Source: an uncultured Collinsella sp. (lineage in GTDB: Bacteria > Actinomycetota > Coriobacteriia > Coriobacteriales > Coriobacteriaceae). From it: a stretch of 64,000 bases of DNA. A program made the translations under genes and the position numbers. Below the pieces are notes generated by a model. The model ran no database searches, had not been told where the DNA came from, and was given only the letters and a program-made list of their open reading frames with translations. Positions 24,916-33,888 of this stretch are shown one piece after another. The stretch lies in contig UQKL01000015.1 of NCBI GenBank assembly GCA_900541695.1, forward strand, positions 3,458-67,457. Direction: 5' to 3'. The stretch's first letter is position 1, and every line of letters begins with the position of its first letter.

Positions 24916-25545
24916 TTACCCTCGCAGGTACGCAATGGCGATTTGCGTACGGTTGCGAAGCCCCATTTTGGCCAGAATCGAGCTGATGTGGTTGCGTACG
25001 GTGCCTTCGCCCATGTAGGCCGTGGCGGCAATCTCCTTGTTGTCGAGGCCGCGGGCGATGAGCTCTGCGACTTCGAACTCGCGGTCGGTCAGGCTGGCAA
25101 AGGCGGTGGGCCGGCGGAGCGTGCCCGCCTCAACGCCCGTTCCGTCAAAGTCGATATCCTCGATCGCCTTACCCTCGAGCACGCGCTTGCCACTCATGAC
25201 CTGCGCCAACGCCGGAGGAATGGCGGCGACATCGGTTTTAATCAGGTAGCCGCGGGCGCCCAGTTTGAGCGCCGACACAATGTACTCGTCGTCCGAGAAT
25301 GTCGTCAGGAACACCACGCGCGCCGCAGGGTCGTGCTCGAGGATCTCGCGCGCCGCCGATAGGCCGTCGCGTCCCGGCATCTGAATGTCGAGCAGCGCGA
25401 TGTCGGGCGCGTGCTCGGCGTAGAGCGCGACCGCGTCGTCGCCGTTGGCGCCGGTGCCCACTACCTCGATCTGCGTCTGGGCACCCAGGATAATCTTGAG
25501 CGAATCGACCACTAGGCGGTCGTCGTCGACAACGATGAGCCTCAT
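24916..25545 (-). CDS. LuxR/NarL-family response regulator
   Basis: 209 residues. The receiver domain (1-120) has the acidic pocket VDDD, the phosphorylated Asp in LLDIQMPG (about D54), Thr in LTTF and Lys in IKTD. The C-terminal LuxR HTH (about 145-205) reads LTDREFEVAELIARGLDNKEIA then GTVRNHISSILAKMGLRNR. The ATG overlaps the kinase stop (ATGA), so the two are coupled. The pair is transcribed away from an ABC-2 exporter, a frequent arrangement for systems that regulate the adjacent transporter. That link is inference. Confidence 0.93.
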   Translation of the reverse strand: MRLIVVDDDRLVVDSLKIILGAQTQIEVVGTGANGDDAVALYAEHAPDIALLDIQMPGRDGLSAAREILEHDPAARVVFLTTFSDDEYIVSALKLGARGYLIKTDVAAIPPALAQVMSGKRVLEGKAIEDIDFDGTGVEAGTLRRPTAFASLTDREFEVAELIARGLDNKEIAATAYMGEGTVRNHISSILAKMGLRNRTQIAIAYLRG

Positions 25546-26687
25546 CGGCCCTCATCTCCTTGCTGTTTGGGAACGGTGGCAAACACACGCCAGCCGCCGG
25601 CGCCGGCGCGCGGGCCGGCGGTGAAGGTGCCGCCAAGCGCCTCGACGCGCTCGCGCATGGAGCCGAGCCCCATGCCTTCTGCGGCGCCGCGGCCGCTTGC
25701 TTGAACCCCGCCCGCGCCATCGTCGCTAACAATGAGCTGGTAAAACGACGGATGCTCCATGCACCGTACGGTGACAGCATGGGCGCAAGCGTGGCGCATG
25801 GTGTTGGAGAGCGCCTCGCGCAGGACCGCCGCAAAGCAGTTGGCGACATTTGCGGGCGCATGCTCGGCCATAACTTCAAGCTCAATCTGCGGGCTGCCGT
25901 CCGAGCGTGCGCCTTCAACAATGCGTTCGAGCTGTACGGAAAGATCGACGGCGTTGTCGTTGAGCGCGTGGACGCTGGTGCGCACAAGCTGGAGCGCCTC
26001 GTCAACCGTGCGTTTAACGTCGGCGAAATCGGCGGCGACGCCGGGCTCGTCGGCGTGCACGACGCGCAGGGCCTCGGTCTGCAGCGAGGCACGCGTGAGC
26101 TGGTGCCCGACGTTATCGTGGATCTCGCGCGCGATGCGGGCGCGTTCGGCGAGCGTCGCGAGCTCGACTTCGTAGTCCTGGCGATCGGCAAGATCGCGGT
26201 TGCGCGCTTCGAGCGCGAGGGCTCGTTCCTGCAGCTCGTCACGGGTACGGCGCATGCGCTGCTGCTCGCGCTCCAACTGGGCGGTACGTAGCGATAGCAA
26301 GGTGGCGGCAACCGAAAGGATGGCGGTCAGCAGGAGTGTTTGGGCGGTGAGCGCGTCGGCGCGAAGGTCCACAGCAAGCGCAAAGGCAAAGACGGAGCCA
26401 ATGCCTAGCGCGACCCAGGCGTGCTCACGGCGCACCCGCCGCGCGATGTCATAGAGGGCGAGGGGCGCAAACGGCACAAACGGCGGCACAAAGACAGCCG
26501 CGATAATGAAAGCGTAGCTCATGGCCTCGCTCGCACGGCGGACACGGTTTCCCTGCATGACCTCGGCCAGTGAGGTGGCAATAACGCCAAGGCAAAACGC
26601 CGCGACCAGGCGAGCGTCCACAGCAAGACCCATGGCGGCCGCAATACAGCACGCCAGCACGATCGATTTGTCGAAAAGCCTGTTCAT
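25542..26687 (-). CDS. Sensor histidine kinase (HisKA_3 type)
   Basis: 381 residues from the ATG at 26687. Residues 1-135 hold about five membrane helices with little extracellular sequence, followed by a coiled-coil linker (136-178). The phosphoacceptor motif ERARIAREIHDNVGHQL gives H190, and the ATPase domain has REALSNTMRHA (N box) and GMGLGSMRERVEALGG (G box). Short-loop kinases of this type usually sense membrane or envelope conditions. The frame stays open to 26921, but a minus-strand TACAAT (26699-26694) ends seven bases before the ATG at 26687. The mRNA is therefore probably leaderless and the upstream extension non-coding. Confidence 0.88.
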   Translation of the reverse strand: MNRLFDKSIVLACCIAAAMGLAVDARLVAAFCLGVIATSLAEVMQGNRVRRASEAMSYAFIIAAVFVPPFVPFAPLALYDIARRVRREHAWVALGIGSVFAFALAVDLRADALTAQTLLLTAILSVAATLLSLRTAQLEREQQRMRRTRDELQERALALEARNRDLADRQDYEVELATLAERARIAREIHDNVGHQLTRASLQTEALRVVHADEPGVAADFADVKRTVDEALQLVRTSVHALNDNAVDLSVQLERIVEGARSDGSPQIELEVMAEHAPANVANCFAAVLREALSNTMRHACAHAVTVRCMEHPSFYQLIVSDDGAGGVQASGRGAAEGMGLGSMRERVEALGGTFTAGPRAGAGGWRVFATVPKQQGDEGR

Positions 26688-26693
26688 ACGGGT

Positions 26694-26699
26694 ATTGTA
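26694..26699 (-). promoter_or_regulatory. Candidate -10 (TACAAT) for a leaderless kinase transcript
   Basis: TACAAT on the minus strand ends at 26694, and the ATG of the kinase begins at 26687. A start site 7 bases downstream of the -10 would coincide with the start codon. No Shine-Dalgarno is visible before this ATG. No clear -35 lies at 17 bases. Confidence 0.5.
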
Positions 26700-26886
26700 C
26701 GCGAAGCCGCGCATGGTGGAGGGGCCGCCTGCGCAACCGTGACATTCCTCCCGCGCGGCAAAGCGGGGGCGTTGGCAGGCCGCACGACCAAGACCCCCGC
26801 ACTCGTGACAAAGCTCACTGGTGCGCGCCGCCCGCTCCTGCGATGATGCAATCGTACCGGGCCACGACCAACAGAAGGGCCGCCTC

Positions 26887-27825
26887 ATGACAGATATCGT
26901 CCACGTCGAAAACCTCGTCAAGCGCTACGATGACCTTATTGCGCTCGACCACTTTAACCTGAGCATCGCCCCCGGCGAGATCTTTGGCCTGCTGGGCCCC
27001 AACGGCTCGGGCAAGACCACGTCCATCAACTGTATTCTGCAGCTGCTCGCCTACGACAAAGGCACCATCGAGCTGTTCGGCGAGCCCATGACGCCCGCCC
27101 GCTACGACCTCAAGCGCCGCATCGGCGTGGTGCCGCAGCAGGTGGCGGTGTTCGACGAGCTCACGGTGCGCGAGAACATCGACTATTTCTGCAGCCTTTA
27201 CATCAACGACCGCAAGCGCCGTCGCGCGCTCGTGGACGAGGCGATCGACTTTGTCGGGCTGGGCGACTTTACCAAGTTCCGCCCCGGCAAGCTCTCGGGC
27301 GGTCTGGCGCGCCGCCTCAACATTGCCTGCGGTATCGCGCACAAGCCCGAGCTTATCTTCTTTGACGAGCCCACGGTGGCAGTCGACCCACAGAGCCGCA
27401 ATGCCATCCTGGAGGGCATCTGCCGCCTGCGCGACGAGGGCGCCACGGTGGTATATACCAGCCATTACATGGAGGAAGTTGAGCAGATTTGCAGCCGCAT
27501 CATGATCATGGACGGCGGGCGTGTGCTGGCGCAGGGCACAAATGACGAGCTCAAACGCATGATTCAAATGGGCGAGCGCGTGACTGTCGAGGTCGGCGCC
27601 GTCGAGACCGCCACGGTCGAGCGGCTGCGCGCCCTCGAGCACGTGCTCAGCGTCGATCTGTCCGGCGGCGAACTCGTCTGCACCTGCGAGACGAGTCCGC
27701 ATAACCTGGTCGACATCCTCGACACATTGCGCGCCGCCGACGTTGCGCTCGGCCGCGTGTGGAGCGAGCCGCCGACCCTCAATGACGTGTTCCTCGAGAT
27801 TACCGGCCGCGAGCTGCGCGACTAG
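26887..27825 (+). CDS. ABC-2 type exporter, ATP-binding subunit
   Basis: 312 residues. Walker A GPNGSGKT (about 38-45), Q-loop VVPQQ, signature LSGGLARR (a slightly altered LSGGQ), Walker B LIFFDEP and the switch His in TSHYMEE are present. The C-terminal ~80 residues form the accessory domain of drug/lipid-type ABC-2 exporters. AGAAGGG seven bases before the ATG fixes the start at 26887, although the frame is open upstream. With two permease genes directly downstream it forms a three-gene exporter. The divergent two-component system is its likely regulator. Substrate unknown; peptide, lipid or antibiotic export are typical options. Confidence 0.93.
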   Translation: MTDIVHVENLVKRYDDLIALDHFNLSIAPGEIFGLLGPNGSGKTTSINCILQLLAYDKGTIELFGEPMTPARYDLKRRIGVVPQQVAVFDELTVRENIDYFCSLYINDRKRRRALVDEAIDFVGLGDFTKFRPGKLSGGLARRLNIACGIAHKPELIFFDEPTVAVDPQSRNAILEGICRLRDEGATVVYTSHYMEEVEQICSRIMIMDGGRVLAQGTNDELKRMIQMGERVTVEVGAVETATVERLRALEHVLSVDLSGGELVCTCETSPHNLVDILDTLRAADVALGRVWSEPPTLNDVFLEITGRELRD

Positions 27826-27834
27826 GGGGCAGCC

Positions 27835-29022
27835 ATGTTCAACACCATTATCATTACGGTCAAGACGCTGCTGCGCCGGCCGAGCACGTGGGTTTGGGGC
27901 GCGGTCTTTCCCGTCGCGCTTTCCACGATGTTCATGTTTATGTTTGCGAATCTGAGCTCCGACGGTACGGTAGACCCGGTGCCGGTTGCCGTCGTGGCGG
28001 ACGAAGCCTGGGACGCCTCGACCTTTAAGGACGTGGCGACGTCGCTTGCCAAGGAAGGCGACGACCAGCTGCTCGATGTGAGCGAGTACGAAGACTTGGC
28101 TGCCGCGCGCAAAGCACTCAAGGCCGGCGAGGTCGCGGGCATCTACACGGTCGATGCCGCGGGCACGCCCAAACTCACGCTGCTTTCGAGCTATGACGGC
28201 TCACGTGCGTCGTCGGTGCTCACCGACCGCAGCATTCTGGAGACGGTGGCAAGCTCGTATACACAAAATGCCGAGCTCATGTCCCAGATTGCCCAAGACA
28301 ACCCGGCGGCGCTCGCCGATTCGACGGCGGTTGCGCGCGCCCTGTCGCTCGAGGGCGGCACCCGCCGCGTAAGCCTGACACGCACCACGCCCGATGGCAC
28401 GGTCATCTACTACTACGCGCTCTTTGGCCTGGTCGCGATGATGTCTGCCGAGTTTGCCGCTTTGAGCGTCGTCGACCTGCAGCCCAATCTGTCGGGCCTT
28501 GGCGCGCGCCGCTGCGTGGGTGGCCTTTCCAAGACGGCGTCGCTAGCCGGCATCTTTGTCGGCTCGTGGCTGGTTTCCTTTGCCTCGATGGCGGTCGCGA
28601 TTGGTTACGTGCGCCTGGTCGTTGGCGTCGACTTTGGCGGGCGCGAGGGGCTGTGCCTGCTGGGCGGTGCTGCATCCGCGCTTGCCGCCACGGGCCTGGG
28701 GCTCTTTGTGGGCACGCTTCCCGTTAAGGGCGGCAAGGCGTCCAAGTCGGGCATCCTCACGGGCTTTGCTACCACGTGCGCCCTGTTCGCCGGCCTCTAC
28801 GGCGAGCCGGCGATGGCGCTTGCCGACGACGTCGCCCGCGCCTGCCCGGCCGAGTGCTGGCTCAATCCCGTCAAGCTTATCTGCGACATGTTCAACCGTC
28901 TGTATTTCTTTGAGGACCTGGGGCCCTTTGCCGTCCGCGCCGGCGCGCTCGTCCTGATGGCCCTGGTGTTTGTCGCCGCCGCTACGCTGATCTTTGGAAG
29001 GAGCCGCTATGAGCACCTTTAA
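27835..29022 (+). CDS. ABC-2 exporter permease 1
   Basis: 395 residues of the ABC-2 membrane family (YhgE/DrrB-like plan). One helix near residues 20-40 is followed by a large extracellular domain (about 45-190), then five to six helices from about 200 to the end. It begins 9 bases after the ATPase gene and its last 14 bases overlap the next permease, which has its own ribosome site inside the overlap. Residues VAVVADEAWDASTFKDVATSL (split) match the typical beta-rich external domain of this family. It presumably forms a heterodimer with the next gene product. Confidence 0.88.
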   Translation: MFNTIIITVKTLLRRPSTWVWGAVFPVALSTMFMFMFANLSSDGTVDPVPVAVVADEAWDASTFKDVATSLAKEGDDQLLDVSEYEDLAAARKALKAGEVAGIYTVDAAGTPKLTLLSSYDGSRASSVLTDRSILETVASSYTQNAELMSQIAQDNPAALADSTAVARALSLEGGTRRVSLTRTTPDGTVIYYYALFGLVAMMSAEFAALSVVDLQPNLSGLGARRCVGGLSKTASLAGIFVGSWLVSFASMAVAIGYVRLVVGVDFGGREGLCLLGGAASALAATGLGLFVGTLPVKGGKASKSGILTGFATTCALFAGLYGEPAMALADDVARACPAECWLNPVKLICDMFNRLYFFEDLGPFAVRAGALVLMALVFVAAATLIFGRSRYEHL

Positions 29023-30214
29023 GACCGCGCTTCGCATGGCGCTCGCACACCCGTTCTACCTGCTCATCTATACGGTGTTCATCTCGCTCATGGGCGTATT
29101 CATCGCGGCATCGGTGAGCTGGAACTCGTCGCAGCTCACCGAGTACAAGCCCTATGATGCCAATGTGATCGTGGTCGACCGCGACGACAGCGACCTTTCG
29201 CGTGCGCTTACCAAGCATCTGGGTTTACGCTTTGAACTGGTCACGGGCGTTGGTGACGACACGTACGACCTTGCGGACGCGCTCTCCAAGAGCAACAGCG
29301 CCAAGGGCAGCGCCGACTGCGTGTTCTTTATCCCGGAGGGGTTTGAGGGCGACCTCGTTGCAGCCGCCCGCGCGGGGGAGGCCCTGCCCAAGCTCGACGT
29401 GACCTATGGTTCCGGCACCATGGCGGCGGCGCTTTCGTCTGCCGAGGCCTCGCGCTGGATCTCGCTCGCGGGCGCTGCGGCCGCGCTTGAGCCCGCCGCC
29501 TCTAACGGTAGCGTCGCCAAGGCTGCCGAGCATGCGGCCGCGAAGCGCGCCAAGGTCGAGATCGAGCAGGTCAAGGTTGACTCGACAGCCGCCGCCACGC
29601 TCGAGTCGTATTTCAACTTTGGTGCGTACGCGATCATCTCGTCTGTCATCGTGTCGGTGGGGCTGGTGTTCTCGGGCATGAACGAGCCCGAGCGCGTGCG
29701 CCGCATGGAGGCCGGCCCAATCTCCGGGCGCCAGCGTTCGCTTGCCGTGTTTGCGGCTGCCGCGGTGCTCACCGTCTGCATCTGGTTTGTGTCGAGCATG
29801 ATGGGCGTCGTGGGCTTTGCCGGCGCGGTTGCCGAGGTCGGCGTGGGTCGCGTGTGTCTGGCACTGGCGGCGACGTTTGCCCTGGCGTGCACGCTGCTGG
29901 CCGTTGGCTTTGCGCTTTCGAGCCTGGGCGCGCGCGAGGAGCTGCTCAACGGTGTGGGCAACCTGCTCGGCATGCTCATGACGTTTTTGGGCGGCGCCTG
30001 GATGCCGCTGTCGCTGATGGGCCCGGCCGTGCAGACGGTGGCGCACTTTGTGCCGACATATTGGGTGAACGACGCGATCGGCAAGGCGCTCGCCGCGGAC
30101 CTGACGTCCACCGTGCTGGGCGACATCGCCTGCGACCTGGGCGTCACGGTGCTCTTTGCCGCCGCCATCGCCGCCGCAGGCCTGGCCCTCGCTCGCACCA
30201 AATCCCGCGCCTAG
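29009..30214 (+). CDS. ABC-2 exporter permease 2
   Basis: 401 residues with the same topology as permease 1: a first helix at about 14-36, an external domain with VIVVDRDDSDLSRALTKHL, and a C-terminal cluster of helices (about 210-400). The ATG at 29009 follows GGAAGGAG by five bases and overlaps the upstream gene by 14 bases. An upstream in-frame GTG at 28994 is disfavoured for that reason. It completes the exporter, and a 9-bp inverted repeat lies shortly after the stop. Confidence 0.88.
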   Translation: MSTFKTALRMALAHPFYLLIYTVFISLMGVFIAASVSWNSSQLTEYKPYDANVIVVDRDDSDLSRALTKHLGLRFELVTGVGDDTYDLADALSKSNSAKGSADCVFFIPEGFEGDLVAAARAGEALPKLDVTYGSGTMAAALSSAEASRWISLAGAAAALEPAASNGSVAKAAEHAAAKRAKVEIEQVKVDSTAAATLESYFNFGAYAIISSVIVSVGLVFSGMNEPERVRRMEAGPISGRQRSLAVFAAAAVLTVCIWFVSSMMGVVGFAGAVAEVGVGRVCLALAATFALACTLLAVGFALSSLGAREELLNGVGNLLGMLMTFLGGAWMPLSLMGPAVQTVAHFVPTYWVNDAIGKALAADLTSTVLGDIACDLGVTVLFAAAIAAAGLALARTKSRA

Positions 30215-30218
30215 CCAC

Positions 30219-30247
30219 CTAGTCATTTTAGAACACCCAATGACTAG
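30219..30247. promoter_or_regulatory. Perfect 9-bp inverted repeat between two ABC exporters
   Basis: CTAGTCATT (30219-30227) and AATGACTAG (30239-30247) are separated by 11 bases. No T-run follows, so an operator for the downstream MacB/FtsX-like pair is as likely as a terminator for the upstream operon. A -10-like TACTAT (30294-30299) lies further downstream, before the gene at 30341. Confidence 0.5.
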
Positions 30248-30340
30248 TCTGAAATAAATCCCAGGCCTCGCTCCAAAATAGTTCGCCAAGGTTTACTATT
30301 ATCTCATAAAGTAGTACGAGGCTAACAATGGGGGGGCAGC

Positions 30341-31054
30341 ATGGCGACAAAGCAAGCCTATGTCCAGGTCAAAGGGCTCAAGAAACACTACGGCGACGGT
30401 GATGCGCGCCTGACGGTACTCGATGGCATCGACACGTCCATCAACCGCGGCGAGATCTGCGTCATGCTGGGGCCCTCGGGCTCGGGTAAATCGACGTTCC
30501 TCAACCTGATCGGCGGCCTGGAGGATGCTGACGGCGGCTCCATCATGGTGGACGGCTGCGACCTCACGGTGCTCAAGCCTGCCGACCTGGGCGAGTATCG
30601 CCGCCGTGAGCTGGGCTTTGTCTTCCAGTTCTACAACCTGGTGCCCGACCTCACCATCAAGGAGAACATCAAGGTCACGGCGCACCTGTCCAAAAACCCG
30701 CTCAATGTCGACGACCTGCTGCGTTCGCTGGGCCTTTACGAGCACCGCAACAAGTTCCCGCGCCAGGTCTCGGGCGGCCAGCAGCAGCGCTGTGCCATCG
30801 GCCGCGCACTCGTCAAAAACCCGGGCCTGCTGCTGTGCGACGAGCCTACGGGCGCGCTTGACTATAAGACGTCCAAGGAAATCTTGCAGCTCATGGAGGA
30901 TGTCAACCGCACCTACGGTTGCACCATCATCATTGTCACCCACAATGCCGCCATCGCGCGCATGGCCAATCGCGTGCTGCGCCTGCGCGACGGGCGTATC
31001 GTCGAGGATGAGCTCAACGAGTCGCCCGTCGCGGCCGCCGAACTCGATTGGTAG
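30341..31054 (+). CDS. ABC transporter ATP-binding protein, MacB/LolD type
   Basis: 237 residues. Walker A GPSGSGKS (about 44-51), the Q-loop in [14 protein letters not shown], signature VSGGQQQR, Walker [13 protein letters not shown] and the H-loop VTHN are all intact. FQ-x-[FY]-NL and DEPTGALD mark the MacB/LolD/FtsE subgroup, which pairs with FtsX-like permeases and works by mechanotransmission rather than transport through the membrane. The next gene encodes exactly such a permease 8 bases downstream. Likely roles are antimicrobial-peptide resistance or cell-envelope export. Confidence 0.93.
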   Translation: MATKQAYVQVKGLKKHYGDGDARLTVLDGIDTSINRGEICVMLGPSGSGKSTFLNLIGGLEDADGGSIMVDGCDLTVLKPADLGEYRRRELGFVFQFYNLVPDLTIKENIKVTAHLSKNPLNVDDLLRSLGLYEHRNKFPRQVSGGQQQRCAIGRALVKNPGLLLCDEPTGALDYKTSKEILQLMEDVNRTYGCTIIIVTHNAAIARMANRVLRLRDGRIVEDELNESPVAAAELDW

Positions 31055-31062
31055 GCGGCGCC

Positions 31063-33729
31063 ATGACACCTCTCGCAAAACGTCTCCCGCGCGAGCTGCG
31101 CCGCAATATCGGCAAGTACCTGGGCATCTTTTTGCTTATGTGCGGAAGCATCGCCCTTACCTCGGGCTTTTTGCTCGCAGCGCATTCCATCGGCTGCCTC
31201 ATTGATGACATGCGCGACGACTACACGATTGAGGACGGCCGCGTAACTACCTCCTTCGAGGCCACCGACGAGCAGCTCAAGGCTGCCGAAGACGCGGCTG
31301 AGGACGTCGGCGGCGTTACGCTCTACAAGAACTTCTCTATCGACGCCATCATCAAAAAGGCGTCCGGCGACGACGGCACCAAGCGCACCCTGCGCACCTA
31401 CGCGCATCGCACCAAGGTCGACATTGCGTCCTACTGCGAAGGCAAGCAGCCAAAGGCGGACGACGAGGTGGCCATCGACCGCGTCTTTGCCACCAATAAC
31501 GACCTCGCCATCGGCGATAAGGTCGAGCTCGAGGGGCGCACCTACACCATCTGCGGCATCATGACGCAGCCCGATAGCCAGGCGCTGTTCCTCGACAATT
31601 CGGACTTTACGGTGAACACCATCACGTATGGTGTCGCCGAGGTCACCGACGCCGGTTTTGCCGCGCTCGAGGATGCCGGCGGCGCGTCCGCCTACACGTA
31701 CTCCTTTACCTTTAACGACCGCGACCTCCCCACCGCGGATCGCGTCGATGCGGAGCAGGATATGGTCGAGGCGCTGACCGACGCCGATGCGCGCGTGGAC
31801 GATCTGATCGATGCCGATTCCAACCAGGGCATTGGCTATGCGCGCGATGACGTGGACGGCGATTCCATGATGTGGATGACGCTGCTCAACATTATCATCG
31901 TGATCATGGCGTTTGTCTTTGTGGTGCTCACCGACGCCACCATCGAGGAGGAGAGCGCCATCATCGGCACGCTGCTTGCCAGCGGCTATCGCCGCCGCGA
32001 GATCGTGCTGCACTACCTGGCACTTCCCGCCATCGTGGGCATGCTCGCGGCACTTTTGGGCACCGCGCTCGGCGTTGCGTTCTTTACCGAGCCCATGCGC
32101 GGTCTCTATTACGGTTCGTACAGCCTGCCGCCCTTCCAGGTGTACTGGAGCTGGGAGATCTTTGTGAAGTGCGCCGTGGTTCCCGCCGCCGCGCTCATCC
32201 TTATCACGCTGGTGGGTCTGCTCCGCAAAATGGGCAAGACGCCGCTGCAGTTCCTTCGTCACGAGGCGAGTGGCAAGTCGGGTACCAAGCGCGGTCTGCA
32301 GCTGCCGGAACGCATGGGCTTTGTCTCCCGTTTCCGCCTGCGCGTCTTCCTGCGCAACCTGGGCAACTTCGCCACGCTCTTCGTGGGCATTGCGTTTGGG
32401 TCGCTGCTTTTGCTCTTTGGCCTGGCGATTCTGCCCACGATGACGCACTATGCGGACAACCTGGAGACGAGCCTGGTCGCCGAGCACCAGTACACGCTCA
32501 AGGCTCCGCTGGAGCTCGAGGGCACTGCCGAGGAGCGCGAGCAGTGGTCGGCACTCGAGCGCTTGCAATCGGTTGACGGTGCGCTGCTTTCCGCCGCCCA
32601 GGATGCCGATGACGAGCTTGACGACGCGGCCGATGCGGCGCAGACGGCAGCCGATGCCGCGACCGCATCTCCGTCTGCCGAGAGCCTGACTGCGGCGCAG
32701 GATGCGCTTGCCAAGGCCCAGGACAAGAAGGATGCGCTCTACGCGCGCCTTGACGATCTTGCCGATGCCCTCGGCTGCGACCGCGATGAGGCTATCGACC
32801 TGGTCGACAAGGCCTCGAAAATCGACGCCGACAACGACGACATTCACCCGGTCAACACGACCGACAACGGCGCGGGCGCAATCGCGCAGGCCGAGAAATA
32901 CGCTGTCTACCAGCTGCAATACAATCGCGGCGATGGAAATGGGCAGGAGACGATTTCCGTCTACGGCATCTCGCCCGATTCGCGCTACTGGAAGGGCCTC
33001 AACGTCGGCGACGGACGCGTCGCCTTTGGTGGCGGTCTACTCGACAAGTTTGGCTGGAGCGAGGGCCAGAAGGTCGAGCTTCGCGACAAGTACGAGGCTC
33101 GGGATTATTCCCTTGAGTACGCGGGTAAGGACTGCATCTGGGGTTCAAAGTCGGACATGAATATCTATATGAGCATCGATGACTTTAACGAGCTGTTCGG
33201 CAGCGACGCCGCCTACTTTAACGGCTATGTGAGCGACGAGAAGCTCGACCTCGATGCGCGCTACTTTGCCGGCGACACCACGCCCGACGACATGCGTGCC
33301 GTGGGCGACCAGTTTATTGGCATGATGAGCAAATTGATTGGCATGATGGTCGGGCTCGCGGTGTTTATCTTCCTGCTGTTTATGTATCTGTTGACCAAGG
33401 CTGTTATCGACCATAGCGCCCGGTCGATCAGCTACATGAAAGTCTTTGGCTATCGCGATGGCGAGATCTCGCATCTGTACATCCGCTCGATCACGCTGTG
33501 CGTGGCGGCGTCGCTCGTGCTGAGCCTGCCAGTCATTATTGGCTCGCTCACGGCCATCTTTCGCTCGATGCTGCTCGCCTACAACGGCAATATCGAGATC
33601 TACGTGCCGACCTGGTCCATGGCGGCATGCGTCGGCATTGGCTTTGCGACCTACCTGGTCGTGGCGCTGCTACACACGCGTTCTATCAAGCGCGTCAGCC
33701 TGGCCGAAGCCCTCAAGGTGCAGGAGTAG
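31063..33729 (+). CDS. FtsX-like ABC permease with periplasmic coiled-coil
   Basis: 888 residues. There is a first helix at about 15-40, a MacB-like external domain, three helices (about 265-390) with the FtsX pattern, and then a fourth helix near 430. A second large external domain includes an Ala/Asp-rich predicted coiled coil (about 505-580: DDELDDAADAAQTAAD and following). Three more FtsX helices sit at about 755-880. The frame is open from a TTG at 31048, but the ATG at 31063 has a GGTAGGCGG ribosome site and leaves a sensible 8-base gap after the ATPase. Duplicated FtsX modules in one chain are typical of BceB- and YxdM-like large permeases. Confidence 0.9.
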   Translation: MTPLAKRLPRELRRNIGKYLGIFLLMCGSIALTSGFLLAAHSIGCLIDDMRDDYTIEDGRVTTSFEATDEQLKAAEDAAEDVGGVTLYKNFSIDAIIKKASGDDGTKRTLRTYAHRTKVDIASYCEGKQPKADDEVAIDRVFATNNDLAIGDKVELEGRTYTICGIMTQPDSQALFLDNSDFTVNTITYGVAEVTDAGFAALEDAGGASAYTYSFTFNDRDLPTADRVDAEQDMVEALTDADARVDDLIDADSNQGIGYARDDVDGDSMMWMTLLNIIIVIMAFVFVVLTDATIEEESAIIGTLLASGYRRREIVLHYLALPAIVGMLAALLGTALGVAFFTEPMRGLYYGSYSLPPFQVYWSWEIFVKCAVVPAAALILITLVGLLRKMGKTPLQFLRHEASGKSGTKRGLQLPERMGFVSRFRLRVFLRNLGNFATLFVGIAFGSLLLLFGLAILPTMTHYADNLETSLVAEHQYTLKAPLELEGTAEEREQWSALERLQSVDGALLSAAQDADDELDDAADAAQTAADAATASPSAESLTAAQDALAKAQDKKDALYARLDDLADALGCDRDEAIDLVDKASKIDADNDDIHPVNTTDNGAGAIAQAEKYAVYQLQYNRGDGNGQETISVYGISPDSRYWKGLNVGDGRVAFGGGLLDKFGWSEGQKVELRDKYEARDYSLEYAGKDCIWGSKSDMNIYMSIDDFNELFGSDAAYFNGYVSDEKLDLDARYFAGDTTPDDMRAVGDQFIGMMSKLIGMMVGLAVFIFLLFMYLLTKAVIDHSARSISYMKVFGYRDGEISHLYIRSITLCVAASLVLSLPVIIGSLTAIFRSMLLAYNGNIEIYVPTWSMAACVGIGFATYLVVALLHTRSIKRVSLAEALKVQE

Positions 33730-33800
33730 TCATCGGGGACAGTCTTTGCCGATTCGCCGGCCGGGCGGCAAGCACTCATTTAAGTCTGTCCCCAATGAGT
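33730..33800. repeat. Dispersed repeat copy 1 (inverted pair) immediately after a stop codon
   Basis: TCATCGGGGACAG (33730-33742) begins at the first base after the permease stop. Its near-exact inverse CTGTCCCCAATGA lies at 33786-33798. ACTCATT (33774-33780) and AATGAGT (33794-33800) give a second, nested pairing. Read on the minus strand, the right part is the same repeat found at 42295 and 62113 (TCATTGGGGAC, then CTTAAA, then TGG). It could fold as a hairpin in the permease mRNA. Confidence 0.85.
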
Positions 33801-33888
33801 GGCCAGGTGCGGCGCTTGACTTCGACCCTACTTTAACGGGTACCATCCTCTATGTCTGTAACGCCATATAGACCGAGGGGATATATCT

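Noticed and set aside
24390..25018. Small open frames on both strands within the palindromic units
   Set aside because: Their peptides repeat because of the inverted arms (for example GLNVVDGPISWQT appears on both strands); no ribosome sites, so they reflect palindrome symmetry.
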